From NCBI RefSeq assembly GCF_036924645.1, contig NZ_JAZHRX010000001.1:2232001-2296000 (forward strand): 64,000 bases of DNA, read 5' to 3'. Position 1 is the stretch's first letter, and each line of letters starts with the position of its first letter. A model generated the notes under the pieces. The model worked only from the letters and a program-made list of their open reading frames with translations. It did no database searches and was not told where the DNA came from. A program made the position numbers and the translations under genes. Positions 8,560 to 17,858 of this stretch are shown here, in pieces. The DNA comes from Bradyrhizobium sp. AZCC 2176 (GTDB lineage Bacteria > Pseudomonadota > Alphaproteobacteria > Rhizobiales > Xanthobacteraceae).

Positions 8560-10420
8560 TCGCCCTCGTCTTGTTGATCGCGTTCTTCACGGGCTTCGAG
8601 ACGTCGCCCGAGGAACTCCATGCATCGAGAAGCGATGCCGCCCACGGGCGGTCGCCAATCTTCGGCACGATGCTTGGCTGAATCTGCTGGTGAGGGCGCG
8701 CTTCAAGGAACGCCGCTAACCGCGGCCCCTGGACGGGGTCCGCATCGGCGAGCGCGATGCAGGCGGTGAGTATGTGCGGCGCGCCCCATTCCTGTTCCTT
8801 GCGGGCACGCTCCAGCAGCCGGTCCATGATCACCGTGGTTTCGATGCGCGGAATGCGGACTAGGCGATCCTTCAATCGGGCCGACATTTCCGGATGCTCG
8901 ACCATCGCCGCGAGAAGTTCGGCCCCGTCGGACGACAGGCGGTCTTCGGGAGTGATCAGCGGCGCGTGCTCGCGGCTGACGTAGAGGGCGCCGCGGAGAT
9001 CGACGTCGTGCAGCGGCGGCGACAGAGCCAGCCATTCGCGCACGAAGTCGCCGGTCCACGGATCCTTCATCTCCAGGTCTCGACCGGCGGCCGCCGCCTC
9101 CTCCCAGTCCTTCAGGAACGCGGGCTTTCCTTCCCCGTCCGTCGTCACGTTCTTGACGAGCTCGGCATACGCCTTGGCGTCGCCGATGCGCTCGAACAGA
9201 AGGAGCTTGGCGAGGACCGCCTCGTCGACGCCGACACCCTGCGCCTTGGAAATGGTCATGCGGATCGAGAGCGCGTTCAGGAAGCGCTTGATCAGCCGCG
9301 GATTGCCGACGATCCCGGACGCCGTCGTCATGAGCGAGGCCAGCCGCTCGGCTGTGTCGAGTTGTCCGACCAACATTCCCGGCAAGCCGATGCCGAGCGA
9401 GTTGACGAAGGCGCGGTCCACCTTCTTGCCCTGCCAGGTGCTCTTCAGTTGGCGGATCACGGCTGCTCGGATCTTCTCCTTGTCCGGCTCGGGTAGGTCG
9501 CTGTTCTCTACGAACAACAACATCATGTATGCGCGCACTTCCTGCGTGCCGAGTTGCGGCACGCGGATCGGGACCTGGATCAGCTTGTCGAAGTAGTTCG
9601 TGACCATCAGGTCGTTTTCGACGCCCGCGAAGTGCTTGCGCACCGCATGCTTGATCATGTCGTTGTCCGCGGCGATGACGAATGCGGTGTTTTTGAGGAA
9701 CAGGAAGAGGCGGATCGCCTCCAGCGTCGAGATCGTCGTCTCGGGCAGGCAGCGATCAAGGTCATCAATCAGCACGACGAGCGTGATGCCGAGTTCTTCG
9801 AGGGTCTGCTCGAGCGTATCGCGCAGCGCCTGGATTTCCTTCGGCGGAGACGTCTCCTCCTTGGGGTTCAGAAGCTCCCCGCCTTCCTTGGCGGCATCGC
9901 CGGCGGCCTTCTTGGCCGCATCGGCATCGCCCTTGCCGAAGCCCTCGTTCCACACCTTCTTGCCGAGCTCGAAGAACTCTCCGGCGGCCCCAACTGGCGG
10001 AATGCCGAAATAGATCGACGCCGCCGACGTCGTCGCGAGCTTCGCCACCCGCAGCCACTTCACCCGCTTGGCGAGGGAGGCGACCTTGTCGAGGGCCGTG
10101 GCGCGGCTTTCGGCCTCCTTCGCGAGCTTGTCGGTGATGACGTCCATCAGGGCGGCGCGCGCGTCGTCGTAGCCCTGGTAGAGCCACGCGTTGAATTCGA
10201 CGAAGACATACTTGTCGGGGCCCTTCTTCCCGCCGTTGTCCTCGCGGGCGGCCACGGCGGACCGGGTGAGCTTGATCATCGACGACTTGCCGATGCCCCA
10301 AGCACCGGACACGCCGATGGAGATCGGCCGGCCCTTCGCCTGAACGATGATCTCGGCCACGGTTTCTGCGACGCCGGAGAAGTTCAGGAAGTCGCGTTCG
10401 GTCTCGTTATCGGCCCACAT
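8540..10420 (-). CDS. qatA: QatA: KAP-family P-loop NTPase of the Qat anti-phage system
   Basis: This 626-residue ATPase belongs to the KAP family. The start chosen is the ATG at 10420 (MWADNETERDFLNF), which is where KAP homology begins; an upstream in-frame ATG adds 18 unlikely residues. Walker A is GVSGAWGIGKSSMIK near residue 40 and Walker B is LVVLIDDLDRCLP near residue 215, both with the KAP signature. An Ala-rich segment around residues 130-160 fits the membrane-associated insert typical of KAP proteins. It heads the qat operon and is divergent from a metallophosphoesterase gene across a 213-base gap. Confidence 0.9.
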   Translation of the reverse strand: MWADNETERDFLNFSGVAETVAEIIVQAKGRPISIGVSGAWGIGKSSMIKLTRSAVAAREDNGGKKGPDKYVFVEFNAWLYQGYDDARAALMDVITDKLAKEAESRATALDKVASLAKRVKWLRVAKLATTSAASIYFGIPPVGAAGEFFELGKKVWNEGFGKGDADAAKKAAGDAAKEGGELLNPKEETSPPKEIQALRDTLEQTLEELGITLVVLIDDLDRCLPETTISTLEAIRLFLFLKNTAFVIAADNDMIKHAVRKHFAGVENDLMVTNYFDKLIQVPIRVPQLGTQEVRAYMMLLFVENSDLPEPDKEKIRAAVIRQLKSTWQGKKVDRAFVNSLGIGLPGMLVGQLDTAERLASLMTTASGIVGNPRLIKRFLNALSIRMTISKAQGVGVDEAVLAKLLLFERIGDAKAYAELVKNVTTDGEGKPAFLKDWEEAAAAGRDLEMKDPWTGDFVREWLALSPPLHDVDLRGALYVSREHAPLITPEDRLSSDGAELLAAMVEHPEMSARLKDRLVRIPRIETTVIMDRLLERARKEQEWGAPHILTACIALADADPVQGPRLAAFLEARPHQQIQPSIVPKIGDRPWAASLLDAWSSSGDVSKPVKNAINKTRANGNVAV

Positions 10421-10633
10421 GGTTGCCCCGCACGCATCTTGCCGGTTGCAAATTGCCGGTTCCAGACGCCTCAAATTTTAGTCATCATCCACATGTAGTG
10501 GCATTGCGCGGCCGTTTCCAGCACATGTTGCGTTTTCTCGCTGCAACCATATGTAGAGGAATTGAGGCCCCGTGTGCTGGAAGCGGCTCGCCGGGAGGGA
10601 AACGCAGTGATTTCAATTTGCTAGGGCGTGCAA
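10421..10633. promoter_or_regulatory. Divergent promoter region qatA / metallophosphoesterase, with a direct repeat
   Basis: This gap must hold the promoters of two divergent genes. A 16-base imperfect direct repeat (ACATGTAGTGGCATTG at 10491 and ATATGTAGAGGAATTG at 10549) occurs 58 bases apart. It could be a shared binding site; no regulator is identified. Confidence 0.4.
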
Positions 10634-12397
10634 ATGGCTGACGAGCTGCTCAATGATACGAAAACCTATCCCCGCATGGCGCATTGGTTCGATCCGGTGC
10701 TGCTGTTCCAGCTGCTGAACAACGTGGTTGTGTCGTCGACGTTCGGGCAATACGCGGACAGGCGATTGATGATCGCGGCGCTCGACACCGTGCCGCCCGA
10801 GGAGCATGCAAGGCGGGCGGAGGAATTCCGATCTCGCCTCAAGACGGACGAACATGGCGGCGTTTGGATCGACTGGGTCGCCGATCTCGGCGACGGCTTC
10901 GACAGCACCTACGCGGTAGCGAGTCTGCTCGCACGGAAGGAACTGAAGGTCGGCGACGTTCATCTGCCGCGCGGCCAGGCGCTCATCATGGGCGGCGACG
11001 AAGTCTATCCCAAGGCTACCCGGCAGGCCTACGAGAACCAGCTGAGGCAGCCCTACGCATGGGCGGCTCCCGACCCCGACAAGAAGAATGACGAGGGTAG
11101 GCCGCTGCTCGCAATCCCGGGCAACCACGACTGGTACGACGGTCTCGTCCTCTTCCTCGCGCTCTTCTGCAAGGAGAAGCCGTGGCATGTCGGCGCGTGG
11201 CGGTCCTACCAGCGACGCAGCTACTTCGCCGTCCGCCTGACCGAGACCTGGTGGCTGTGGGCGACCGACGTCCAGCTCGCCGACGACATGGACGGGCCGC
11301 AGGCCGACTACTTCAAGCACATAGCCGCCAGCATGCCGGCGAATTCCAGGATCATCCTGTGCAGCGCCGAGCCCGGCTGGCTGTACACGGACAGCAACCG
11401 CAAGTCCTGGGAGATCATGGAATATGCCGCAGGCATCGCGATGAACGCCGGCCGCGGACACACGATTCCGGTGCTGCTGTCCGGCGACACGCACCACTAC
11501 AGTAGGTACGTCGGCAAGGACGGTCGTCAGTACGTCACGTCGGGCGGCGGAGGAGCCTTCCTCCATCCGACGCATCAGCTCGAACAGGAAGCCTCGGTGA
11601 ATTTCGTCCATCATCGCGAGGGCCTGAAGCTCGGCACCATACCGGATCCTAAGGATCCGAAGAAGACGACAGCAGCGGCGTACCCGTCGTTCTCGACGAG
11701 CAGGTCACTGGCGCTGCGGAACGTGCTGTTTGCGTTCACCAACTGGGACTTCTCGCTGCTGATGGGCGGGATCTACTTCCTGTTCGCGTCGCTGATCTCG
11801 CTGCGGGATCGCCCCGATGTCTACGCTCTGATTGCCGCTGTCTTCGGCGCGTCGCTGATCGGCTACACCATCAAGCAGGAAGTCTCCAGGAAATTTAAGA
11901 TCTGGAGTTCGGCCGCCGTGCACGCAGCCGCCCACGTCCTCGTTCTGATCTGCGCCGCACGCTATGCGATCGCGTTCAACAACGCGCATTTCGCATGGAG
12001 CGGCGAATGGTGGGAGGTCTGGAAATGGTTCGGCCTTCTGGCCATCGAGATGGTGCCCGTCGGCTTCCTCGCCGGGAGCACGCTGTTCGGGCTGAACATG
12101 CTGATCACGTGTCTGCTGTTCAGGATGAACCGCAATGACGCCTTCAGTTCGCTCCGGATCGGCGCCTACAACAACTTCCTGCGCTTCCGACTGACCGAGG
12201 ACGGCTTCGACATGTACGTGGTGGGGCTGGAGCGCGTTCCGCGCCGTGAAGACTGGATTGCCAACAAGAAGCACGACAAGAGCCGGCCGGATCCGGAGAT
12301 TCCGGTCTTCGTTCCGACGCACGATTTCGAGCCCCATCTCGTCGAGAAAGTTTCGATCAGATTCGCACCGAAGGAGGCGAATGCCGCCGCCGTTTGA
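10634..12397 (+). CDS. Metallophosphoesterase with C-terminal membrane domain
   Basis: This 587-residue protein has a calcineurin-like phosphoesterase core followed by a membrane region. Metal-binding motifs are visible as ADLGDGFDS, MGGDEVYP, PGNHDWYDG and SGDTHHYSRY, in order through residues 75-290, so the enzyme is probably active. From about residue 365 to 510 there are five or so hydrophobic segments, then a soluble tail. The ATG at 10634 has AGGG at a proper distance; a GTG two codons upstream is less likely. It lies between Qat and Wadjet, divergent from one and convergent with the other. No defence role is known to me for this architecture; its substrate is unknown. Confidence 0.8.
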   Translation: MADELLNDTKTYPRMAHWFDPVLLFQLLNNVVVSSTFGQYADRRLMIAALDTVPPEEHARRAEEFRSRLKTDEHGGVWIDWVADLGDGFDSTYAVASLLARKELKVGDVHLPRGQALIMGGDEVYPKATRQAYENQLRQPYAWAAPDPDKKNDEGRPLLAIPGNHDWYDGLVLFLALFCKEKPWHVGAWRSYQRRSYFAVRLTETWWLWATDVQLADDMDGPQADYFKHIAASMPANSRIILCSAEPGWLYTDSNRKSWEIMEYAAGIAMNAGRGHTIPVLLSGDTHHYSRYVGKDGRQYVTSGGGGAFLHPTHQLEQEASVNFVHHREGLKLGTIPDPKDPKKTTAAAYPSFSTSRSLALRNVLFAFTNWDFSLLMGGIYFLFASLISLRDRPDVYALIAAVFGASLIGYTIKQEVSRKFKIWSSAAVHAAAHVLVLICAARYAIAFNNAHFAWSGEWWEVWKWFGLLAIEMVPVGFLAGSTLFGLNMLITCLLFRMNRNDAFSSLRIGAYNNFLRFRLTEDGFDMYVVGLERVPRREDWIANKKHDKSRPDPEIPVFVPTHDFEPHLVEKVSIRFAPKEANAAAV

Positions 12398-12454
12398 GAA
12401 AAGGCCAGAACAGAGCCGCCTGAAGCCTTTTCGCAGCGACTGTATGCTCCTGAT

Positions 12455-12501
12455 GGACACGTTGGATTGACGCGCCGGATCGTCCCAGGACACGTTTGAT
12501 T
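12455..12501. repeat. Short imperfect direct repeat between convergent genes
   Basis: GGACACGTTGGATT at 12455 and GGACACGTTTGATT at 12488 differ at one base and lie between the ends of the phosphoesterase and jetD genes. Repeats of this kind occur at the ends of some insertion sequences, so this may be a degraded IS terminus, but no transposase remnant is visible. Confidence 0.35.
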
Positions 12502-12517
12502 CTTTGGCCACGCCGAG

Positions 12518-13723
12518 TCAGGACAGGCAACCGGCAAGAGAGAGCGGTGCCGGATCTAGCGCCTCCTGCTCCAGGTGGCGCACGTTCGATCCGAATGCCA
12601 ACCACTCCGCCAGCTCGCGAACCGCGCTATCGGATCTCGCGATCGAGGCCAAACCAGAATCCGCATCTGCCGGCTGGCCGTAATTCTCGGCCAATTCCTT
12701 TGTCATGAGGTGCGGTCGCGGACCGCGGGGTAGGCTTTCCTCGAGATACCGGAAAATGCGCACGCCGCCGGCATCCACGTCGCCCCAGTGAAGGAATGGC
12801 ACGTCGGCCGGCAAGGTCGTTAGAACTTTAGTTAGAAGCTCGATGACGCCCACCGCCGGAAATCCGCCGGTGTAAACGACCAGGCTGCCGTCCTCAATCT
12901 CGCGGACCTGTCGATTGAAGCTCGCGTAGTTCTCGATCGTCAGGACGGCCGTCGGCCGCACCAAGACCGATAGCTGCGAGAGCATCTCTGGATGAATTGA
13001 GGCGAACGGCTTGGCGCGACCATCGATCAGGCGGCCGCCGGAACCTTCCACGGTGACCGGCCCCCTGAGGTGGACCGGATGGCTAAAGCGCTCCAGCCCG
13101 ATGTGCGCCCAGACTACGTCCGCCGCTGCGCCGGGCTGCCCGATCTGGACGCCGAGAACGGCGGCGAGCCGCGAAGCATGCCGATCGAACGCCTTGGTAT
13201 CGTTCGCGGCCTTTTGGGAGAAGGTTCGCGCGTCCAGGCCCCTAGCCTCCTGCCGCGAGATGGACGCCAACAGCGTGAAAAACTCCTTGGCGGCATCGGT
13301 CTGGCCTGCTGTCAAGCGATAGGCGGCCTCGCCGCGCTCCCACCTGGCTGTCATCTCGTCTAATAGGATCGCGACCCACGGTTCTCCGGCCACTGCGACC
13401 GGAAGCAATTCCTGTCTGACGCGCTGCGCGGTCGCCGGTGCAGTCGGACGTCCGAGATGTCTGGCGAGCAGCTCAGCGTGGCGAACACGGACCCGCTCGA
13501 TCAGGTGGCTCCGGTCCCTCTTGCCCCATTGCACCTCGACGGCGCCGAACCGCTCCGCCGCGGCCATCTGATCGTGAAACCGGCTGACCTGCTGCGCGGT
13601 CGAAAGCCTCTCGTAATCCGGAGCCGCGGAAGCCGGCCGGGAGCGGTCGGGGTTGCGCTCGCTCCGCTCCAACATCCGCTCCAGGAACTCGATGCCGACA
13701 TCCGCTGTACGAACGTCGGTCAT
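12518..13723 (-). CDS. jetD: Wadjet JetD: Toprim-fold nuclease subunit
   Basis: This 401-residue protein is the DNA-cleaving subunit of Wadjet. The C-terminal Toprim domain shows the catalytic Glu in VLTIENYASF (about residue 264) and the acidic motif HWGDVDAGG (about residue 312), and it ends with the conserved FGSNVRHLEQEAL. The N-terminal half is the arm and winged-helix region (DUF3322-like). It overlaps jetC by four bases. JetD is known to nick or cut plasmid DNA once the SMC-like motor has sensed a small circle. All key residues appear present. Confidence 0.9.
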   Translation of the reverse strand: MTDVRTADVGIEFLERMLERSERNPDRSRPASAAPDYERLSTAQQVSRFHDQMAAAERFGAVEVQWGKRDRSHLIERVRVRHAELLARHLGRPTAPATAQRVRQELLPVAVAGEPWVAILLDEMTARWERGEAAYRLTAGQTDAAKEFFTLLASISRQEARGLDARTFSQKAANDTKAFDRHASRLAAVLGVQIGQPGAAADVVWAHIGLERFSHPVHLRGPVTVEGSGGRLIDGRAKPFASIHPEMLSQLSVLVRPTAVLTIENYASFNRQVREIEDGSLVVYTGGFPAVGVIELLTKVLTTLPADVPFLHWGDVDAGGVRIFRYLEESLPRGPRPHLMTKELAENYGQPADADSGLASIARSDSAVRELAEWLAFGSNVRHLEQEALDPAPLSLAGCLS

Positions 13724-16700
13724 TCCGCAGCCTGGTCCTGCGGCGCCGCCTCAGCCTTCTCGGCGGCGATTAGCTCCGATTTGAACACGTCGAAGCCCTT
13801 GCGGTACGGATCGATCGCAACGATCGCGTCGCGGGCCTTCTCCGTCAGGAACTCGGTGTCGATCATGACCTGATTGCCCAGCCGGTTCACGTTCACGACG
13901 GTGTCGACCACCTCCATGAACACGTGGCGCTTTTCGTCGGGGGTCGCCAACATGACCTGCAGCCCGAGATCCCGCATGAATTCCGAACACTGACCGATCG
14001 CCTTCGTGTCCAATCGATTGAAGGCCTCGTCGAAGATCGCGAGGGACAGCCCGCTCTCGCCGGTACGACGGTTCTGATACGTGGCGGCGAGCGAGGCTCC
14101 GATGGCGATGTAGAAGGGCAGCTGCCCTTCGCCGCCGGATCCCGTGCCCGCACGGCTCGTCAACGACGAGCGGATCTTGCCCTCGGCATCCTGGATGTAG
14201 AGCTCGAAGTTGAAATACTTGCGCGGATCCTCGATTTCCTCCGTCCGCGCCTCCGGATTCGACAGGATCTCCTCGATCTGGCGCACGGCGCGCATCATGG
14301 GGGAGTTCGTGTCCTCGCTGTGATCCCCGAAGAGCGGCAGATTGAATTCCGGTTTCCGGGATTCCTCGACTAGCTCGATCATGTCGACGTGGGTCGGGGC
14401 CTCCAGCGCCTTGAACGAGTAGTAGTCCCGCCCGTGGAACTGACGATCCTTCAGGTGGCGGTTGAGTTCGTTCAGGGTGGACTTGATGCCGGTGAAGGCA
14501 TCGTCAAGGCGATGAAGGAGATCGTCGCGAAACGCCGATGTCATCTCGGTCGCGGCATTCCGGCACTGCTCCTCGTACTGGACCAGCTCGTGCGCATCGA
14601 GGCGCTCCTTTTCGGCCGCCGCCCACTGCTCAACCGCAGCCGGCGTCGCTTCCTCGGCGGTGAACGGCGGCACGACATGGAAGTCCTGCCCGTGCTTGTT
14701 CATCGCGTTGGTCATTTCGCGCATGAGCGTGGAGCGGCGGGTCGTGGATCGGGTCTCCCTGTCCGCCGTAAGGCCCGCGATGCGGTCCGGTATCGATTCA
14801 GTGGCCAATCCCGCCACCTCCGGCCGGTAGTCGCGCAAGGCCGTCGATTGCGGGTAGCCTTCTCGCATCTGACGCGCACGGTCGCGTCGGGCCTCGCACG
14901 CGGCATCGCGGTTCTTTTGCATGTAGTCGTCGTACGCACCCTCGGCCCGGTCTCTGGCACTTTGGGCACGGGTCGACGCGTCCTGCTTTTCGGTCTTGAG
15001 CCGATTGGCCGTCTTGGCCTCCGCAGCGAGACGCTCAAGCTCGGCGATGAGCTTGGGATCGCGATTCCGCCTGGCGTCCTCGATGTTCTTCCCGATCTCG
15101 TCCAGTTTCCGATCGAAGACAACCAGGGCCGCCCCATTTTCGAGACAGGTCAGGTGGGCGTCCCGCATCGCCCGGAACTGCGCGAACATACCTTCGAACA
15201 AACGAGCTTCTTCTTCCGCGCGTCGGACGCCGCCCGCCGATTCAGCAAGCTGCTGCAGCAGTTGCTGTCGTTCGGCTTGGAGCTGTTGGCGCATCTGATC
15301 CTGCGTGGCGCGACCGAGCTTCAGATATCGCGGCTTCTGCAGCCGCCGGACCGTGCGCCCTCCCTGCATCATCAGGTCGGGAGTGATGGCGTTCTCCGCA
15401 GCGACCATCCTGTCCATGGTCTCGACCAACATGAGGCGACCGATGCGATAGTCGAGGAATGCCCTGGCGTGACGATTTTCGGTGCTGATGATCTGCGCCA
15501 GAGAGCCCTTGTCGGCCGGTCGGGTACTGTCCGTCTTCGTCGTATTGATGACCTCCGCGTCGCTGAAGGAATGCTCGCCACCATCGCGGAAGATTTCGAG
15601 GGCGCGCACCGCTCTCGATGGCTCGACGATCAGGGCTTCCCGGGAGCGACCCAGAACGGCCTCAGCCGCCATCCGCCATTTGTCGTCCCGAATCTCGACC
15701 ATTTCGCACAGCGGCGTCGCTTCGATGCCGTGCGAGGCGAGTTGCCTGATGAGATCCCGGGTGCCGCCCTCGATCGGGCTCAACCCCTGCTCCATCCGCT
15801 TGAGGTTGCTGTCGATCAGCTCAATGCGGTCCTGCAGGCCCTTGGTCGCAACTCGCGCATGGAAATGAGCGTCCGAAAACGTCTTTCGGGCCGCCTCAAG
15901 CCGCTCCTGATCGACAGCGACAAGCGCGGCATCCAGGTGCGAGGCGCTGTCCTTCCAGTCGTCAGGTAGCGGCTTGTCCCAGTCGGAGAGTGGTGCTCTG
16001 CTTCGAGCGATCACGACCGCGCTCAGTAGCGCATGCAGGAAGTCGTCGCGGCGGACCAGCAGATTCAGCTCGACGGCCTTCTTGATCGAAGTGATGAGGC
16101 CATCGATCTCCTTGACCGGCGCCATGGCGTTGGCGCGCTGCCCCAAGGTGAGGTTCCTGTCCGACTCGTACATCTGGGCAAGCTGCTCGCCGTCGCTGGT
16201 CTTGATCGAGAGTTCGACGGTCTTGTGCTCGGCATCGAGCGTGGCGTGTCTGGCCGCGGCCGCGGTCGCGTCGATCTCGGCGTTGCTCGCGGCTCTTCGG
16301 AGCTGGACGAGAGCTTCTTCCTGTCGCCTGGCCTCTCGCCGGAACTTCTCCCACTCGAGGCGGGCGATCTGCCAACCAGTGACCGCGATGACCCGCTCGT
16401 TTTCCACGGCGCGACCGACGATGCGAAGAATCCCGGCAAGGCTTGCGCTCTGCGCCTTCAATTCCTCGATCCGGCGGGTCAACGAACGCCAATGTTCGAT
16501 CCCGCGCCGAAGCCTGTCGACCTGCAGAGGCTGAACATCGAGAACGTAATTCCGGACGAAGTCCGTGGGATTGTCCACCGGCTTCAGCAGCAGCGCGTTC
16601 CGGAAGGCCTTCTGGAAACGCCTCGGGTCGAGCGGGAAGCCCGTCGGCGACAAGGCTCGGAGCGATTCCGCTACGAAGTCGGTCGCACTCGAGAACGCGT

Positions 16701-17220
16701 CGTCGACTTCGATGTTCCGGGCGCGCAGAGCGGTGCGCACGGCATGCCACTGCAACGTCTCGACCTCATCGTCGCCGACCGCAGCGAGGATGTCGTCCTT
16801 GGTCAGCGCGCCCCTGGCGATGAAGCGCGCCTCGCAGGACTCGTCACTTCTCGATGCCGACGCCGAAAAGGCCACACCCAGGCTCACCGCCGACCCGTCG
16901 TCCACATCCTCGAAGACCAGGATGATGTAGGTGTAGGCATGCTGCCGCGTCGGCTCCGACCGCTCGCCCTTCTCGTCGAGCGAGACCACGCCGAGGCAGT
17001 AGTCGCGCAGCGTCCGCTTGCTCCTGACGTTGCTTTGGGCGCTCGGGTTGAAACGGATGCTGGCCATGCTGGCGCCGGACAGGACGGTCTGCACGGCGTC
17101 GATGATCGCTGACTTGCCCGCGCCGTTCGGGCCGATGATGGCGGTCATGCCGCGCATGTCGACCTGCTGGGCCCGAAACAGGTACCAGTCGACCACGATG
17201 ATGCGTCGGAGTTCGATCAC
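13720..17220 (-). CDS. jetC: Wadjet JetC: SMC-like ATPase
   Basis: This is an SMC/MukB-like motor of 1166 residues. Walker A is IIGPNGAGKSAIIDAV near residue 30, the signature motif is GSGGEGQLPF near residue 1028, and Walker B is LAIFDEAFNRLD near residue 1060. Between them lies a long Glu/Arg/Ala-rich coiled coil (roughly residues 240-960) with a central hinge-like part. The family extrudes DNA loops to detect plasmid-sized circles and then activates JetD. It overlaps jetB and jetD by four bases each, a tightly coupled operon. Confidence 0.93.
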   Translation of the reverse strand: MIELRRIIVVDWYLFRAQQVDMRGMTAIIGPNGAGKSAIIDAVQTVLSGASMASIRFNPSAQSNVRSKRTLRDYCLGVVSLDEKGERSEPTRQHAYTYIILVFEDVDDGSAVSLGVAFSASASRSDESCEARFIARGALTKDDILAAVGDDEVETLQWHAVRTALRARNIEVDDAFSSATDFVAESLRALSPTGFPLDPRRFQKAFRNALLLKPVDNPTDFVRNYVLDVQPLQVDRLRRGIEHWRSLTRRIEELKAQSASLAGILRIVGRAVENERVIAVTGWQIARLEWEKFRREARRQEEALVQLRRAASNAEIDATAAAARHATLDAEHKTVELSIKTSDGEQLAQMYESDRNLTLGQRANAMAPVKEIDGLITSIKKAVELNLLVRRDDFLHALLSAVVIARSRAPLSDWDKPLPDDWKDSASHLDAALVAVDQERLEAARKTFSDAHFHARVATKGLQDRIELIDSNLKRMEQGLSPIEGGTRDLIRQLASHGIEATPLCEMVEIRDDKWRMAAEAVLGRSREALIVEPSRAVRALEIFRDGGEHSFSDAEVINTTKTDSTRPADKGSLAQIISTENRHARAFLDYRIGRLMLVETMDRMVAAENAITPDLMMQGGRTVRRLQKPRYLKLGRATQDQMRQQLQAERQQLLQQLAESAGGVRRAEEEARLFEGMFAQFRAMRDAHLTCLENGAALVVFDRKLDEIGKNIEDARRNRDPKLIAELERLAAEAKTANRLKTEKQDASTRAQSARDRAEGAYDDYMQKNRDAACEARRDRARQMREGYPQSTALRDYRPEVAGLATESIPDRIAGLTADRETRSTTRRSTLMREMTNAMNKHGQDFHVVPPFTAEEATPAAVEQWAAAEKERLDAHELVQYEEQCRNAATEMTSAFRDDLLHRLDDAFTGIKSTLNELNRHLKDRQFHGRDYYSFKALEAPTHVDMIELVEESRKPEFNLPLFGDHSEDTNSPMMRAVRQIEEILSNPEARTEEIEDPRKYFNFELYIQDAEGKIRSSLTSRAGTGSGGEGQLPFYIAIGASLAATYQNRRTGESGLSLAIFDEAFNRLDTKAIGQCSEFMRDLGLQVMLATPDEKRHVFMEVVDTVVNVNRLGNQVMIDTEFLTEKARDAIVAIDPYRKGFDVFKSELIAAEKAEAAPQDQAAE

Positions 17221-17858
17221 GCCTGCACCTCGCTCCCGGCGTCCGTCCTTGCCGTCGCCGCGGTGGAGCGTGAGACGAACTCTTCAAGGGATCCGAGCGT
17301 GTCCTTGGAGACCACGATCGGCAAGGCGGGCCGCAGGAACAAGGTGAAGTTCCGGTCGTCCCGATCCTCGATCCGCACGAGGCCGCGCTGCCTGAAGCCG
17401 GCCAGAATTTCTTTGAGCCGTCCAAAGTTCGGCCGCTCCCGATGGGTCCGATCTTCGTAGATCTGCAGGATCTGTTCGCTCTCGACCTCGACCTCGCCGA
17501 ATTCCTTGGCCTCGAACCGCGTGAACGCCTCCTCGTAGTAGAGCCGCAGCACCAGCAAGAGCAGGCTCTCGTCGAGTTTCATGCTCTGACGGGGAGGCAG
17601 TTCGTTCGCCACCAGACCGACGTATCCGTCGTTCGGCCTGCCCACGATCCGGTAGCCGAGCGCGTCGAACAGATTCTCGAAGTACCCCATATAACGGCGG
17701 AGCACCTCATAGGAGGTCTTCATGCCCCAGTCGTTCTCGTAGATGAACTGGGCGCGCCAGAGCGACTGCGCGGCCTGGCGTAGCTCCTTCTGCAGCCGGT
17801 CGCCGTCGCCGCCCTCGGAGTCCTCGTCATCGATCAGTTTGGAAAGATCACGCAGCAT
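17217..17858 (-). CDS. jetB: Wadjet JetB: kite-like winged-helix subunit (DUF4194)
   Basis: This 213-residue protein matches the small winged-helix partner of the Wadjet SMC complex, comparable to MukE. Visible landmarks are LRQAAQSLWRAQFIYEND at the N-terminus, YRIVGRPNDGYVGLVA, and LLLVLRLYYEEAF in the middle, as in DUF4194 proteins. It overlaps jetA by 11 bases and jetC by four. It should bridge the kleisin-like JetA and the JetC heads. No catalytic activity is expected. Confidence 0.88.
   Translation of the reverse strand: MLRDLSKLIDDEDSEGGDGDRLQKELRQAAQSLWRAQFIYENDWGMKTSYEVLRRYMGYFENLFDALGYRIVGRPNDGYVGLVANELPPRQSMKLDESLLLLVLRLYYEEAFTRFEAKEFGEVEVESEQILQIYEDRTHRERPNFGRLKEILAGFRQRGLVRIEDRDDRNFTLFLRPALPIVVSKDTLGSLEEFVSRSTAATARTDAGSEVQA

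Noticed and set aside
12398..12517. A complete insertion sequence between the phosphoesterase and jetD
   Set aside because: Only a short imperfect direct repeat is present; no transposase fragment or paired terminal inverted repeats could be found.
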